This document shows positions 44,346-52,456 of a stretch of 64,000 bases of DNA, in pieces. The first letter of the stretch is position 1. The number at the start of each line of letters is the position of its first letter. The stretch comes from Streptomyces sp. RPT161 (GTDB lineage: Bacteria; Actinomycetota; Actinomycetes; Streptomycetales; Streptomycetaceae): NCBI RefSeq assembly GCF_027533845.1, contig NZ_JAPZVN010000005.1, forward strand, positions 248,001 through 312,000. Reading direction: 5' to 3'. Under the pieces are notes generated by a model. That model made no database searches, was not told the DNA's origin, and was given only the letters and a program-made list of their open reading frames with translations. The translations under genes were made by a program, and so were the position numbers.

Positions 44346-44374
44346 CCATGATCGCGGACTTTCCGTGATCATGG
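44346..44374. terminator. Hairpin downstream of the ATPase gene
   Basis: 12-nt arms (44346-44357 and 44363-44374) with one mismatch and a 5-nt loop, just past the minus-strand stop at 44385. Confidence 0.6.
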
Positions 44375-44384
44375 AACCGCCCGA

Positions 44385-44825
44385 CTACGCACCGTGAGTG
44401 TCTTCCGGGAACGCGTTCAGCACGAACCACACCTCCTTACCGGCCCCCTTCACCTCGAACCCCCAGGCGTTCGCGGTCTCGCTCAACAGGAACAGCCCGC
44501 GCCCCCGCTCCGACATGTGGTCCGGCTCCCGCATCACCGGTGGGGACGGCTCGGTGTCGCGCACCGAAACCCGAATGCCCTGCGCTATACGGCGCAGCTC
44601 CAGCGCGCATTCCGGGTTCGCCGTGTGCTTGTGGACGTTGCTCAGCAACTCCGTCACGCACATCGCCGCCGCGGGCCGCAGGTCCTCCAGGCCCCACTCG
44701 CGCAGCCGCGCACCGACGAAACGCCGCACAGCGGCCAACACGTGCGGCTCCGCACGCAGCATCAACTGGCATCCCGCACCGCTTACTTGAGCGGGGACCG
44801 CGATCGGGGGAACTTCCGGCTTCAT
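44385..44825 (-). CDS. HATPase_c_2 serine-kinase/anti-sigma-like ATP-binding protein
   Basis: A 146-residue GHKL domain with the N-box VTELLSNVHKHT and the G-box ERGRGLFLLSETANAWG. It belongs to the large Streptomyces set of stand-alone RsbW-like ATP-binding proteins, often placed next to XRE-DUF5753 and DUF397 genes, as here. The kinase or anti-sigma partner is not encoded nearby. It is divergent from the XRE gene (105 bp between starts). Confidence 0.87.
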   Translation of the reverse strand: MKPEVPPIAVPAQVSGAGCQLMLRAEPHVLAAVRRFVGARLREWGLEDLRPAAAMCVTELLSNVHKHTANPECALELRRIAQGIRVSVRDTEPSPPVMREPDHMSERGRGLFLLSETANAWGFEVKGAGKEVWFVLNAFPEDTHGA

Positions 44826-44930
44826 GACCTCAACGATTCTCGCCTGGGACTACCGTGACCAGCCCGACAGACGGTACGGCTAGTTAGTGCGGTTACCCGC
44901 TGGGGCGGGGCGGAGGAGGGGCGGTGCGGG

Positions 44931-45743
44931 ATGGACGAACATGACGGCACGCCGGTTGGGTTGCTGATCTTCGGCTGCCAGCAGCGGGCGCTGCGGGAGC
45001 GGGCGGGGCTCACCCAGGCGGAGTTGGCCAGCAGGGTCAACTACTCGGAATCGCATGTCCGGTCGGTTGAGAGTGGGCGACGGCGCCCAAAGCCCGAGTA
45101 TGTTCGGGCCGTTGACGAGGCGCTGGGCGCCCAGGGCCTGTTGAAGGCTGCGGCTGAGCCGATCATGCAGCTGAAGTATCCGGCGTGGTTCATCCGGTAC
45201 GTCGAGGCTGAGGCCGAGGCCGTCAAGCTCTACGCGTATGACGCGAACGTGTTGAACGGCCTGCACCAAACGGAGGATTACGCGCGAGCTGTCCTCAGTG
45301 CTCACGTTCCGATGCTCGACGAGTCGGAGGTTGAGCGGCTCGTACAGGGACGACTTGAGCGCCAAACCCTGTTCACCCGCAAGCCGGCACCCACGCTCGG
45401 CTTCGTGATCGAGGAGTGGTTGCTACGACGTCCCGTCGGTGGCCGTGCAGTGATGAAGGCGCAGCTTCAACGACTGCTTGAGGTCGGCGAGATGCGTAAC
45501 GTCTCGATCCAGGTCCTGCCGATGGCATGCGAGTCGCACGCCGGGTTCGACGGGCCGCTGACGCTGCTGGAGACGCCAGAAGGGCGCAACGTGGGGTACG
45601 TCGAAGGGCAGGCCGGGAGTACCTTCGTCACCAAGTCGAACGAACTCACTGTGCTCGAACAGCGATATGGCACGCTGCGGGCGCAAGCCCTCAGTACGGG
45701 GGAGTCCGCGAGCCTTATCGACCGCTTGGCAGGAGAGCTATGA
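44931..45743 (+). CDS. XRE-family regulator with DUF5753
   Basis: A 270-residue protein with an N-terminal helix-turn-helix (QRALRERAGLTQAELASRV, SESHVRSVESGRRRP) and DUF5753 (about 95-265; LNGLHQTEDYARAVL, VLPMACESHAGFDGPLTLLE). The ATG at 44931 follows GGCGGAGGAGGGG. Its stop overlaps the DUF397 gene start (ATGA). With the divergent ATP-binding protein this forms the common Streptomyces three-gene set whose members resemble the AbaA/WhiJ-type regulatory loci. Confidence 0.92.
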   Translation: MDEHDGTPVGLLIFGCQQRALRERAGLTQAELASRVNYSESHVRSVESGRRRPKPEYVRAVDEALGAQGLLKAAAEPIMQLKYPAWFIRYVEAEAEAVKLYAYDANVLNGLHQTEDYARAVLSAHVPMLDESEVERLVQGRLERQTLFTRKPAPTLGFVIEEWLLRRPVGGRAVMKAQLQRLLEVGEMRNVSIQVLPMACESHAGFDGPLTLLETPEGRNVGYVEGQAGSTFVTKSNELTVLEQRYGTLRAQALSTGESASLIDRLAGEL

Positions 45744-45994
45744 GTACCGCCAACCTCGCGTGGTTCAAGAGCAGTTACAGCGGAAGCGACGCCGGGGAAT
45801 GCATAGAAGTCGCCTTCGATTGGCGTAAGTCCAGCTACAGCGGCAGTAACGGCGGCCAGTGCATTGAGGTCGCCACCTGTCCCACCGCCGTCCACGTACG
45901 GGATTCCAAGGACCCCGAAGGTCCGGCCCTCGCCTTCACTCCCACCGAGTGGTCCGCCTTCCTCCGGCTTGCCGTCTCCGTGGGGAACTCGTAA
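45740..45994 (+). CDS. DUF397 protein with tandemly duplicated motif
   Basis: An 84-residue protein. The usual DUF397 opening motif appears twice: WFKSSYSGSDAGECIEVA and WRKSSYSGSNGGQCIEVA, 21 residues apart. It then continues with VHVRDSKDPEGPALAFTPTEW as normal. Most DUF397 proteins have one copy and about 60-65 residues. It overlaps the XRE gene by 4 bp and is its expected partner; such small proteins modulate the regulator. A hairpin at 46006 ends the pair. Confidence 0.9.
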   Translation: MSTANLAWFKSSYSGSDAGECIEVAFDWRKSSYSGSNGGQCIEVATCPTAVHVRDSKDPEGPALAFTPTEWSAFLRLAVSVGNS

Positions 45995-46005
45995 CGAAAC
46001 CCGCC

Positions 46006-46031
46006 ACGGCGCCCCCGCTCGGGGGCGCCGT
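46006..46031. terminator. Hairpin terminator after DUF397
   Basis: A 12-bp perfect stem (46006-46017 with 46020-46031) and a 2-nt loop, 12 bp after the stop. Confidence 0.7.
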
Positions 46032-46042
46032 ATGGTGGCCGC

Positions 46043-46594
46043 ATGGCAAATCTCGTCACCAATAGCCCGGAGGGTGATCTTCCGGGTAAGCCGACCTCTG
46101 TGTCCCGCACCACGCTGTCGCACATCATGACGGCGTCCGACACGAACCTGCTGGGTACCGTGCACGGTGGCGTGATCATGAAACTGGTCGATGACGCGGC
46201 GGGCGCGGTGGCCGGCCGGCACTCCGGCGGCCCCGCCGTCACCGCGTCGATGGACGAGATGGCGTTCCTGGAGCCTGTTCATGTGGGCGACCTGGTCCAT
46301 GTCCAGGCCCAGTGCAACTGGACCGGTCGCAGCTCGATGGAGATCGGTGTGCGGGTCCTCGCGGAGCGGTGGAACGAGTCCACGCCCGCGACGCACGTCG
46401 GCAGCGCCTACCTGGTATTCGCCGCGGTGGACGGGGAGGGCAAGCCGCGCGCGGTGCCGCCCGTACTGCCGGAGACGGAGAAGGACCGCCGCCGCTTCGA
46501 GGAGGCCCAGATCCGCCGCACCCACCGACTGGCCCGCCGCCGCGCGATCAAGGACCTGCGCGAGCGCCGCGTCGCAGAGGGGATCGACGACTAG
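46043..46594 (+). CDS. Acyl-CoA thioesterase (hotdog fold)
   Basis: A 183-residue single hotdog domain of the acyl-CoA hydrolase (YciA/BFIT-like) family. Typical features are HIMTASDTNLLGTVHGGVIM, with the catalytic Asp/Asn region, and MDEMAFLEPVHVGDLVHVQA. The C-terminal 40 residues are strongly basic and helical (RRRFEEAQIRRTHRLARRRA). It should hydrolyse fatty acyl-CoA in the cytosol. It starts inside 12 bp of the upstream terminator, so the transcript may be leaderless or begin within that hairpin. Confidence 0.92.
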   Translation: MANLVTNSPEGDLPGKPTSVSRTTLSHIMTASDTNLLGTVHGGVIMKLVDDAAGAVAGRHSGGPAVTASMDEMAFLEPVHVGDLVHVQAQCNWTGRSSMEIGVRVLAERWNESTPATHVGSAYLVFAAVDGEGKPRAVPPVLPETEKDRRRFEEAQIRRTHRLARRRAIKDLRERRVAEGIDD

Positions 46595-46705
46595 GCGGTC
46601 CCGTTCGGAACACCTGGCGGGCCAGAGGAAGACGCCGCGGCGGCAACGGCCCGATCCGCGCCCGCCGCGCATGGTCACCACCGCGCACAGACCTCAAGAA
46701 GCGGC

Positions 46706-47269
46706 CTATCCCGCAACGACCGCCCGCAGGTCGGCGAGCGACTCGTCCATGAGCCGCCGCAGGGCCTCTGGGTCGTCCTGCCGCACCCAGCGCCCGAACG
46801 CGCTGTGGAAGATGGTGACGCCGGTCTGCGCGGCCAGCTCGGCGGCCGGGTCGGCGACCCCGCGCGCCCGCAGCGCGTCCGCCAGCGCGTCCGCCAGCTT
46901 CGCCAGCTTGATCAGCTCGCGCTCGTGCAGCTCCGGGTTGGCGGCGATGATCCTCGCCCGGATGCGGGCGAGGGGGTGACGCTCGCTGAACAGCTCCGCC
47001 ACGGCGTCCAGCCCTACCTTGACCGCGTCGATCGCGCCGACGTCCGGCGGCGCGTTCCTCACCGCGGTGGCCCAGTGGTCCTGCAACTGGGCGGAGCCCA
47101 TGAACAGCACCTCGCGCTTGTCCGAGAAGTAGCGGAAGAAGGTGCGCTTGGTCAGGCCCGCCGACTCGGCGATCTCCGCGACGGTCGTCGCCTCGTAGCC
47201 ACGCTCGTCAAAGAGCGTCATTGCCGCCTTGACCAGGCGGCCGGCGGCATCCGGTTTCCAGCGGGACAT
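46706..47269 (-). CDS. TetR-family regulator
   Basis: A 187-residue repressor starting MSRWKPDAAGRLVKAAMTLF. The DNA-binding domain has YEATTVAEIAESAGLTKRTFFRYFSDKREVLF; the C-terminal half is the usual helical ligand pocket. The ATG at 47269 is preferred since the conserved domain starts there. It diverges from an NAD(P)-binding oxidoreductase gene, and the 107-bp gap contains two 20-bp direct repeats that are likely its operator. Confidence 0.88.
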   Translation of the reverse strand: MSRWKPDAAGRLVKAAMTLFDERGYEATTVAEIAESAGLTKRTFFRYFSDKREVLFMGSAQLQDHWATAVRNAPPDVGAIDAVKVGLDAVAELFSERHPLARIRARIIAANPELHERELIKLAKLADALADALRARGVADPAAELAAQTGVTIFHSAFGRWVRQDDPEALRRLMDESLADLRAVVAG

Positions 47270-47284
47270 GGGCTTGAGCGTAAC

Positions 47285-47336
47285 TGATGTCATCAGGTGA
47301 CATGGCAGTGCTATGGTGATGACACCAAGTGACATG
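47285..47336. promoter_or_regulatory. Tandem operator between TetR and oxidoreductase genes
   Basis: Two 20-bp direct repeats (47285-47304 and 47317-47336) match at 17 positions and are spaced 32 bp, about three helical turns. The first includes the perfect palindrome TGATGTCATCA; both end GTGACATG. Confidence 0.6.
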
Positions 47337-47376
47337 CCGCGCAGTGCGGCCGTCACATGCACCGGAGGGTTTCCGC

Positions 47377-48282
47377 ATGCGTGTCTTCGTCACCGGCGCC
47401 TCAGGCCACATCGCCTCCGCCGTCATCCCGGAACTTCTGTCCAACGGCCACCAGGTCGTCGGCCTGGCCCGCTCCGACGCCTCGGCCGCTGCCGTCGAGG
47501 CGCTCGGCGCCGAGGTGCGCCGCGGTGACATGGCCGATCAGGACGGGCTGGCCGCGGCCGCCCGCGAGGCGGACGGCGTCATCCACCTGGCCTTCGACCA
47601 CGGCATGATGCGCTCCGGCCAACTGGCGGAGGCCGCCCAGGGCGAGCTGGCCGCGGTCAAGGTCTTCGGCCAGGCGCTGGCTGGGACCGGCAAGCCACTG
47701 GTCACCACCTCGGGCACGCTGATGCTGGCGATGTCCGGTATCAAGGACCGCGCCGGTACCGAGGAGGACGTCATCCCCGGCGGTCCGCGCGTGGACAGTG
47801 AGAACCACGTGATCGGTCTGGCGGAGCAGGGTGTGCGCTCCTCCGTGGTCCGCCTGGCGCCGATGGTCCACTCGGACCTCGACAAGCACGGCTTCACCAC
47901 CGCGCTGATCGGTTTCGCCCGTGAGCACGGCACCGCCGCCTACGTGGGCGATGGTGCCAACCGCTGGCCGGCCGCCGACACGCGTGACATCGGTGTGCTC
48001 TACCGCCTGGCGCTGGAGAAGGCCCCGGCCGGAACCCGCCTGCACGGCGTGGGGGACGAGGGCATCCCGTTCAGGACGGTGGCGGAGACGATCGCCTCGC
48101 AGCTGGGCGTGGAGGCCAGGAGCGTGACGCCGCAGGAGGCCCCGCAGTACCTGGGGTTCCTGGCGGCCTTCGCGCAGATCGACGGGCTGGTGTCCAACAC
48201 CCGCACGCGCGAGCTGCTGGGCTGGGAGCCCACCCGGCCGGGCTGGGTGGAGGACGTGAAGTCAGGCCACTACTTCGCCTGA
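47377..48282 (+). CDS. NAD(P)-binding oxidoreductase (atypical SDR/epimerase-like)
   Basis: A 301-residue Rossmann protein starting MRVFVTGASGHIASAVIPEL, with the NAD(P) motif TGASGHI. ADGVIHLAFDHGMM and LVTTSGTLMLA are the strand-4/5 regions. The usual Tyr-x-x-x-Lys is not obvious, as in atypical SDRs. It probably reduces or epimerises a small substrate and is likely induced through the divergent TetR protein. The ATG at 47377 follows GGAGGG. Confidence 0.88.
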   Translation: MRVFVTGASGHIASAVIPELLSNGHQVVGLARSDASAAAVEALGAEVRRGDMADQDGLAAAAREADGVIHLAFDHGMMRSGQLAEAAQGELAAVKVFGQALAGTGKPLVTTSGTLMLAMSGIKDRAGTEEDVIPGGPRVDSENHVIGLAEQGVRSSVVRLAPMVHSDLDKHGFTTALIGFAREHGTAAYVGDGANRWPAADTRDIGVLYRLALEKAPAGTRLHGVGDEGIPFRTVAETIASQLGVEARSVTPQEAPQYLGFLAAFAQIDGLVSNTRTRELLGWEPTRPGWVEDVKSGHYFA

Positions 48283-48336
48283 GGCCACGCTCCGGGCGGA
48301 CGTGCTCTGACTGACAAGGCGTGGTCGCCCCGCGCC

Positions 48337-48357
48337 GTCCGCGGTAACCACGCGGAC
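48337..48357. terminator. Hairpin between convergent genes
   Basis: GTCCGCG (48337-48343) and CGCGGAC (48351-48357) pair around 7 nt. Confidence 0.45.
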
Positions 48358-48457
48358 TGGGCAGCCCGGGTGCGTGATCGCGGGCAGGTGTTCGGGATGC
48401 GGCCGGGTGCGACGGGCGGACGCGACCGTCCGTACCTTCCGGGACCCTGCCCGCCCT

Positions 48458-49414
48458 TCATCCGTTGCCCTGCCGTTCGCCGATCTTCGCCGGGATCGGG
48501 CGGTCCTGGCGGATCGCGCGAAAGAGGACGGAGGCCTTGGCGTCGTCCCACTTCACCGTCGAACCCACGCCGGGAACCTGGTAGTTGACGTCGGCGGCCG
48601 GGACCGGGGCGAACTCGGTCCTGGTGGGGCGGAGGTCCCGTACCGCGTCGGCGGGGGTCAGTGGCGTGTCGGTGCGGACCGAGTGCCGGATGGCGTCGAT
48701 GGCGCGCTTCAGGGCGGTGGGGTCGCTGGAGCGCGCGCGGTCCAGCACGCCCGCCGCGAACTCGCGCTGCCGCCGCATTCGGCCGATGTCCGCGCTGGGA
48801 TCGGCGTAGCGCACGTACCGCAGGGCCCGGTCGCCGTTGAGCAGGCTCTCGCCCGCGGGCAGGTCGAGGCCGGAGGCGGGGTCGTGCAGCGGATGCCGGA
48901 CGTGGACGGGGACGCCACCGAGCGCGTCCACGGTGCTGACCAGGGCGGCATGGTCCAGCTGCGCGTAGTGGTCGATGTGGACGCGGGTCATCCGCTCGAC
49001 CGTGCGGATGGTCAGCGGCAGGCCGCCGAGCGCGTACGCCGCGTTGATCCGCCCTGGCCGAATCGTTTCGCCGAACCGGTCCCTGCGCGGCGGTAGTTCG
49101 GAGAACGGCACGTAGGAGTCGCGGGGGATGCTGACCACCGAGATCCGCGACCGGTCCTGGGACAGATGCACCAGCATGATCGTTTCCGCGCACTGGCACG
49201 CCCGGTCCGTGCCGACCAGCAGGGTGTTCACTCCCGGGCCGGGCTTCGGCGGACGGCTGCCGAAGCCGCCGAAGGCGTGGACGCCGTACCCGAGGCCGCT
49301 GGTGGCCAGCACCGCCAGCGAGACGGCCGAGGCGATGCGCAGCAGCCGGCGGTCGCGGAGCCAGGGGCGGTACGGATGAGGGCGCGGCGGGCGCCATGGG
49401 ACTGAGGCGGGCAT
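48458..49414 (-). CDS. LCP family cell-wall glycopolymer ligase, short form
   Basis: A 318-residue protein with a short basic N terminus, one membrane helix (about 26-48) and an LCP domain. Motifs are VVSIPRDSYVPFSEL, GRINAAYALGG and YVRYADPSADIGRMRRQREF. An ACQCAETIML segment near the start of the domain gives a Cys pair not seen in the other three LCP proteins here. It is divergent from the GT2 glycosyltransferase gene. Confidence 0.9.
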   Translation of the reverse strand: MPASVPWRPPRPHPYRPWLRDRRLLRIASAVSLAVLATSGLGYGVHAFGGFGSRPPKPGPGVNTLLVGTDRACQCAETIMLVHLSQDRSRISVVSIPRDSYVPFSELPPRRDRFGETIRPGRINAAYALGGLPLTIRTVERMTRVHIDHYAQLDHAALVSTVDALGGVPVHVRHPLHDPASGLDLPAGESLLNGDRALRYVRYADPSADIGRMRRQREFAAGVLDRARSSDPTALKRAIDAIRHSVRTDTPLTPADAVRDLRPTRTEFAPVPAADVNYQVPGVGSTVKWDDAKASVLFRAIRQDRPIPAKIGERQGNG

Positions 49415-49563
49415 GGGCGGCGGAACCTCCCCGGGTACGGCCTGCGGAACCCTTCACGCTAGGTGCGGGGCGGCCGTGGCCGGGGCGCCCACGCCGCCGT
49501 ACCGCCGGGGGCCACCCGGGCGGCGCGCGCCGGGTTCCGCCGTTAGCGGTAACGTGTCGGCCG

Positions 49564-50568
49564 ATGAACGCCGTGAACACCTCCCCGCCCGCCGTCTCCG
49601 TGATCATGCCGGTGCTCAACGAGGAGCGCCATCTGCGCGAGTCCGTGCGGCACATCCTGGCCCAGGACTATCCGGGCGAACTGGAGGTGGTGATCGCGCT
49701 CGGGCCGTCCACCGACCGTACCGACGAGATCGCGGCGGAGCTGGTCGCGGAGGACCCGCGGGTGCTCACGGTGCCGAACCCGACGGGTCGTACGCCCGCC
49801 GCGCTCAACGCGGCGATCAAGGCGTCGCGGCATCCGATCGTGGTCCGGGTGGACGGGCACGGGATGCTCTCGGCGAACTACATCGCCACCGCCGTGCGGC
49901 TGCTGGAGGAGACCGGGGCCGACAACGTCGGCGGGATCATGCACGCCGAGGGCGAGAACGCCTGGGAGCGGGCGGTCGCCGCGGCGATGACCTCCAGGAT
50001 CGGCGTGGGGAACGCCGCGTTCCACACCGGTGGGCAGGCGGGTCCGGCCGAGACCGTCTATCTGGGCGTCTTCCGGCGCGAGGTGCTGGAGCGGCAGGGC
50101 GGCTACAACGAGGAGTTCATCCGCGCGCAGGACTGGGAGCTGAACTTCCGGATCCGTGAGGCGGGCGGGCTGATCTGGTTCTCGCCGGAGCTGAGGGTCT
50201 CCTACCGGCCCCGGCCGAACGTGCGGGAGTTGGCCAAGCAGTACCGCAACTACGGGCGGTGGCGGCATGTGGTCGCCCGGTACCACTCGGGGTCGATCAA
50301 CCTGCGGTACCTTGCGCCGCCCGCGGCGGTGCTGGGGATCGCGGCGGGGGCGGTCGTCGGTGCGCTGGTGCATCCCGTGGGCTGGGTGGTGCCCGGTGCC
50401 TATGCGGCGGGGATCGCCCTGGGGTCGGTTCCCGCGGGGAAGGGGCTCGACGCCGCGGCCCGGGTTCGGATTCCTGTCGCGCTGGCGACCATGCACATGT
50501 CGTGGGGCTGGGGGTTCCTGACCAGCCCGAAGTCGCTCGCGCGACGCGTCATCGCCAGCCGCCGCTAG
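49564..50568 (+). CDS. Family 2 glycosyltransferase (ExoA-like)
   Basis: A 334-residue GT-A fold enzyme. VSVIMPVLNEERHLRESV opens the nucleotide-sugar domain, VVRVDGHGML stands at the DxD position, and QDWELNFRIREAG carries the catalytic acidic region. Two or three C-terminal hydrophobic segments (about 255-305) anchor it to the membrane. It resembles the succinoglycan ExoA type and probably builds a lipid-linked wall or exopolysaccharide unit. Its position among LCP ligase genes suggests a shared glycopolymer pathway. The ATG at 49564 begins the conserved domain. Confidence 0.9.
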   Translation: MNAVNTSPPAVSVIMPVLNEERHLRESVRHILAQDYPGELEVVIALGPSTDRTDEIAAELVAEDPRVLTVPNPTGRTPAALNAAIKASRHPIVVRVDGHGMLSANYIATAVRLLEETGADNVGGIMHAEGENAWERAVAAAMTSRIGVGNAAFHTGGQAGPAETVYLGVFRREVLERQGGYNEEFIRAQDWELNFRIREAGGLIWFSPELRVSYRPRPNVRELAKQYRNYGRWRHVVARYHSGSINLRYLAPPAAVLGIAAGAVVGALVHPVGWVVPGAYAAGIALGSVPAGKGLDAAARVRIPVALATMHMSWGWGFLTSPKSLARRVIASRR

Positions 50569-50656
50569 GCGGCTCCCGCCCGGCTGGGGCGCGGGGTTGT
50601 GCCCTGTTTCCTGCGGGGCCGTGCCCCGGCGCCCCCAACCCGGCCGCGCGCCAGGT

Positions 50657-50680
50657 CCTCAAGCGCCGGACGGGCTGAAC
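50657..50680. repeat. Dispersed Streptomyces intergenic repeat
   Basis: TCAAGCGCCGGACGGGCTGA (50659-50678), preceded by GGGCGCGGGGTTGTGCCCTG (50588 onward), is a sequence I recognise as very frequent in Streptomyces intergenic DNA. Here it fills the gap between convergent genes and may help termination. Confidence 0.6.
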
Positions 50681-52342
50681 TCACTTGGCGCAGATGTCCT
50701 CGTCGGCCTGGACGTGTTGGACGTCCGTGGGGGCCGTCGTCGGGGCGGGCGGAGGGCTCAGCGGCTTGCCGGGGGCGGTGAAGTCCTTGCCGAGGGTGAG
50801 GGTCATGGGGGCGCGCGGTGCGGCGTTCGTCGTCCCCTGCTTCAGGGCCGCGGCGGACAGGCCCATCATCGCTGCCAGGCGGCGGGCCTGGTCGGCCTGG
50901 TTGGGGGCGTAGACCAGCGTCGTCTTGTCGATGGTGCCGGGCGCGTTGCCGCCGTTGCTGGACCGGGTGACGCCCTCGGTGTTCTGCAGCCAGTCGAGGG
51001 TCGCCTGGGCGGCGCCGAACGTACCGCTGCCGTTGAGGACGTTGACCCGTACGTTGATCGGCGCGGCCTTCGGGCCGTCCAACGGGCTGGGCGCGTGGGA
51101 GGCGGACGCCTTGGTCCCGACCGACGTCAGCGAGTTGTCCGCCTGCACCATCTCGAACAGCTCCTTCGCGGAAGGGTTGTTGAGCACCACGCTCGTGTGC
51201 ACCTTCTCCGCGGGGTTGTCCACCACCGGCACCGTCGCGAAGGTGATGTTCTTCGGCGGCACCGAACTCAGGTCCTGCGCCAGCTCGCTGAGCTTCTTCA
51301 CCGAGCCGATCCCGGTGTCGACGGTGAGCGCCTTGGTCGCCACGTCCGCCAGCGACCACAGCTTCTGCGGATCGGTGAGGGTGCCGCTGGACTTCATCTT
51401 GCGGATCAGCGAACTCAGGAACTGCTGCTGGAGCTTGATGCGGTCGAGGTCGCCGCCGAATCCCACCGAGTGCCTCGTGCGGACGAACGCCAGCGCCTGC
51501 TCACCCTCCACGACATGGTGGCCCTTGCTCAGCCTGAGACCGGAACCGCCCTTGTCGTCGATGTCCTTGGCCAGGCAGACGTCAACCCCGCCGACCGCCG
51601 TCGAAAGGTCCTTGACCGCGTTGAAGTTGGCCATCATGAAGTGGTCGATCCTCAGTCCGGTGAGCGCCTCCGCGGTGCGCATGGTGCAGCCGGGGTCGCG
51701 GCCCTCCTGGCCGAGGCTGGTGTTGAAGCGCACGTTGTGCTCGCCGGGGATGACCTTGGTCGAGCCGTCCTTCTGCCTGGTCGGGCAGTCCGGGATGTCG
51801 GTGATCAGGTCGCGCGGAATGCTCAACGCCGTGGCGTTGCTGCGGTCCTTGGAGACGTGGAACAGGATCGTGGTGTCGGCATGGCCGACGCTGCCCGCGT
51901 CCCCGTACTGGTGGCCGAGGCCCACCCGGCTGTCGGTGCCGATCACCAGGATGTTCATCGGGCCGTCGGTGGTGGCGTTCCGGCTGCCCGCGTCGCCCAC
52001 GTCAACGGTGTTGATGTTGTTGTTGAAGTGCTGGTAGACGAGGTAGCCGCCGATGCTCACCGCGACGAGCGCGAACCCGACGCCGCCCGCGGTCCACACC
52101 AGCGCCCTGCGCTTCCTCGACGCTTTGGGCTTGGCCTTGCGGCGGCCGTTCGCCCTACGGGACGCGCGCGGGGCGTTTTCGGTGGGCGCGGCGGTGTCCT
52201 GAACAGGCGCCGGTTCGCCGGGAGTCGGCGTGCTGACGTCCGGCTGCCCGGGGGCGTCCAGCCGCAGTTGGTACGTTCCGGTCTGCGGATCGAGCACCCA
52301 CTGGTCGGCGGGGTCGGTCTCCCCACGGCGTTGCGCGTCCAC
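50681..52342 (-). CDS. LCP family ligase with LytR C-terminal domain
   Basis: A 553-residue protein from the GTG at 52342 (CGGAGGG upstream); a start 16 codons earlier is possible. A cytoplasmic Pro/Lys/Arg-rich N terminus (1-80) precedes a helix (about 83-103). The LCP domain (about 125-385) has TALSIPRDLITDIP, DPGCTMRTAEALTGLRIDHF and AFVRTRHSVGFGGDLDRIKLQQQFL. A separate LytR_C domain follows (about 405-500; NVRVNVLNGSGTFGAAQATL). The C terminus ends DEDICAK after a Pro-rich tail. Confidence 0.92.
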   Translation of the reverse strand: MDAQRRGETDPADQWVLDPQTGTYQLRLDAPGQPDVSTPTPGEPAPVQDTAAPTENAPRASRRANGRRKAKPKASRKRRALVWTAGGVGFALVAVSIGGYLVYQHFNNNINTVDVGDAGSRNATTDGPMNILVIGTDSRVGLGHQYGDAGSVGHADTTILFHVSKDRSNATALSIPRDLITDIPDCPTRQKDGSTKVIPGEHNVRFNTSLGQEGRDPGCTMRTAEALTGLRIDHFMMANFNAVKDLSTAVGGVDVCLAKDIDDKGGSGLRLSKGHHVVEGEQALAFVRTRHSVGFGGDLDRIKLQQQFLSSLIRKMKSSGTLTDPQKLWSLADVATKALTVDTGIGSVKKLSELAQDLSSVPPKNITFATVPVVDNPAEKVHTSVVLNNPSAKELFEMVQADNSLTSVGTKASASHAPSPLDGPKAAPINVRVNVLNGSGTFGAAQATLDWLQNTEGVTRSSNGGNAPGTIDKTTLVYAPNQADQARRLAAMMGLSAAALKQGTTNAAPRAPMTLTLGKDFTAPGKPLSPPPAPTTAPTDVQHVQADEDICAK

Positions 52343-52456
52343 GGTCGCCGAGCCCTCCGTCGCTGCGAGGCGTTCACACTTAGCCGCCAAGTTCAGCGTC
52401 TTAACCGCTCTCGTGACAAATCGGCGATCGGATTGTTGTCTTATTGGGGTTTTTGG

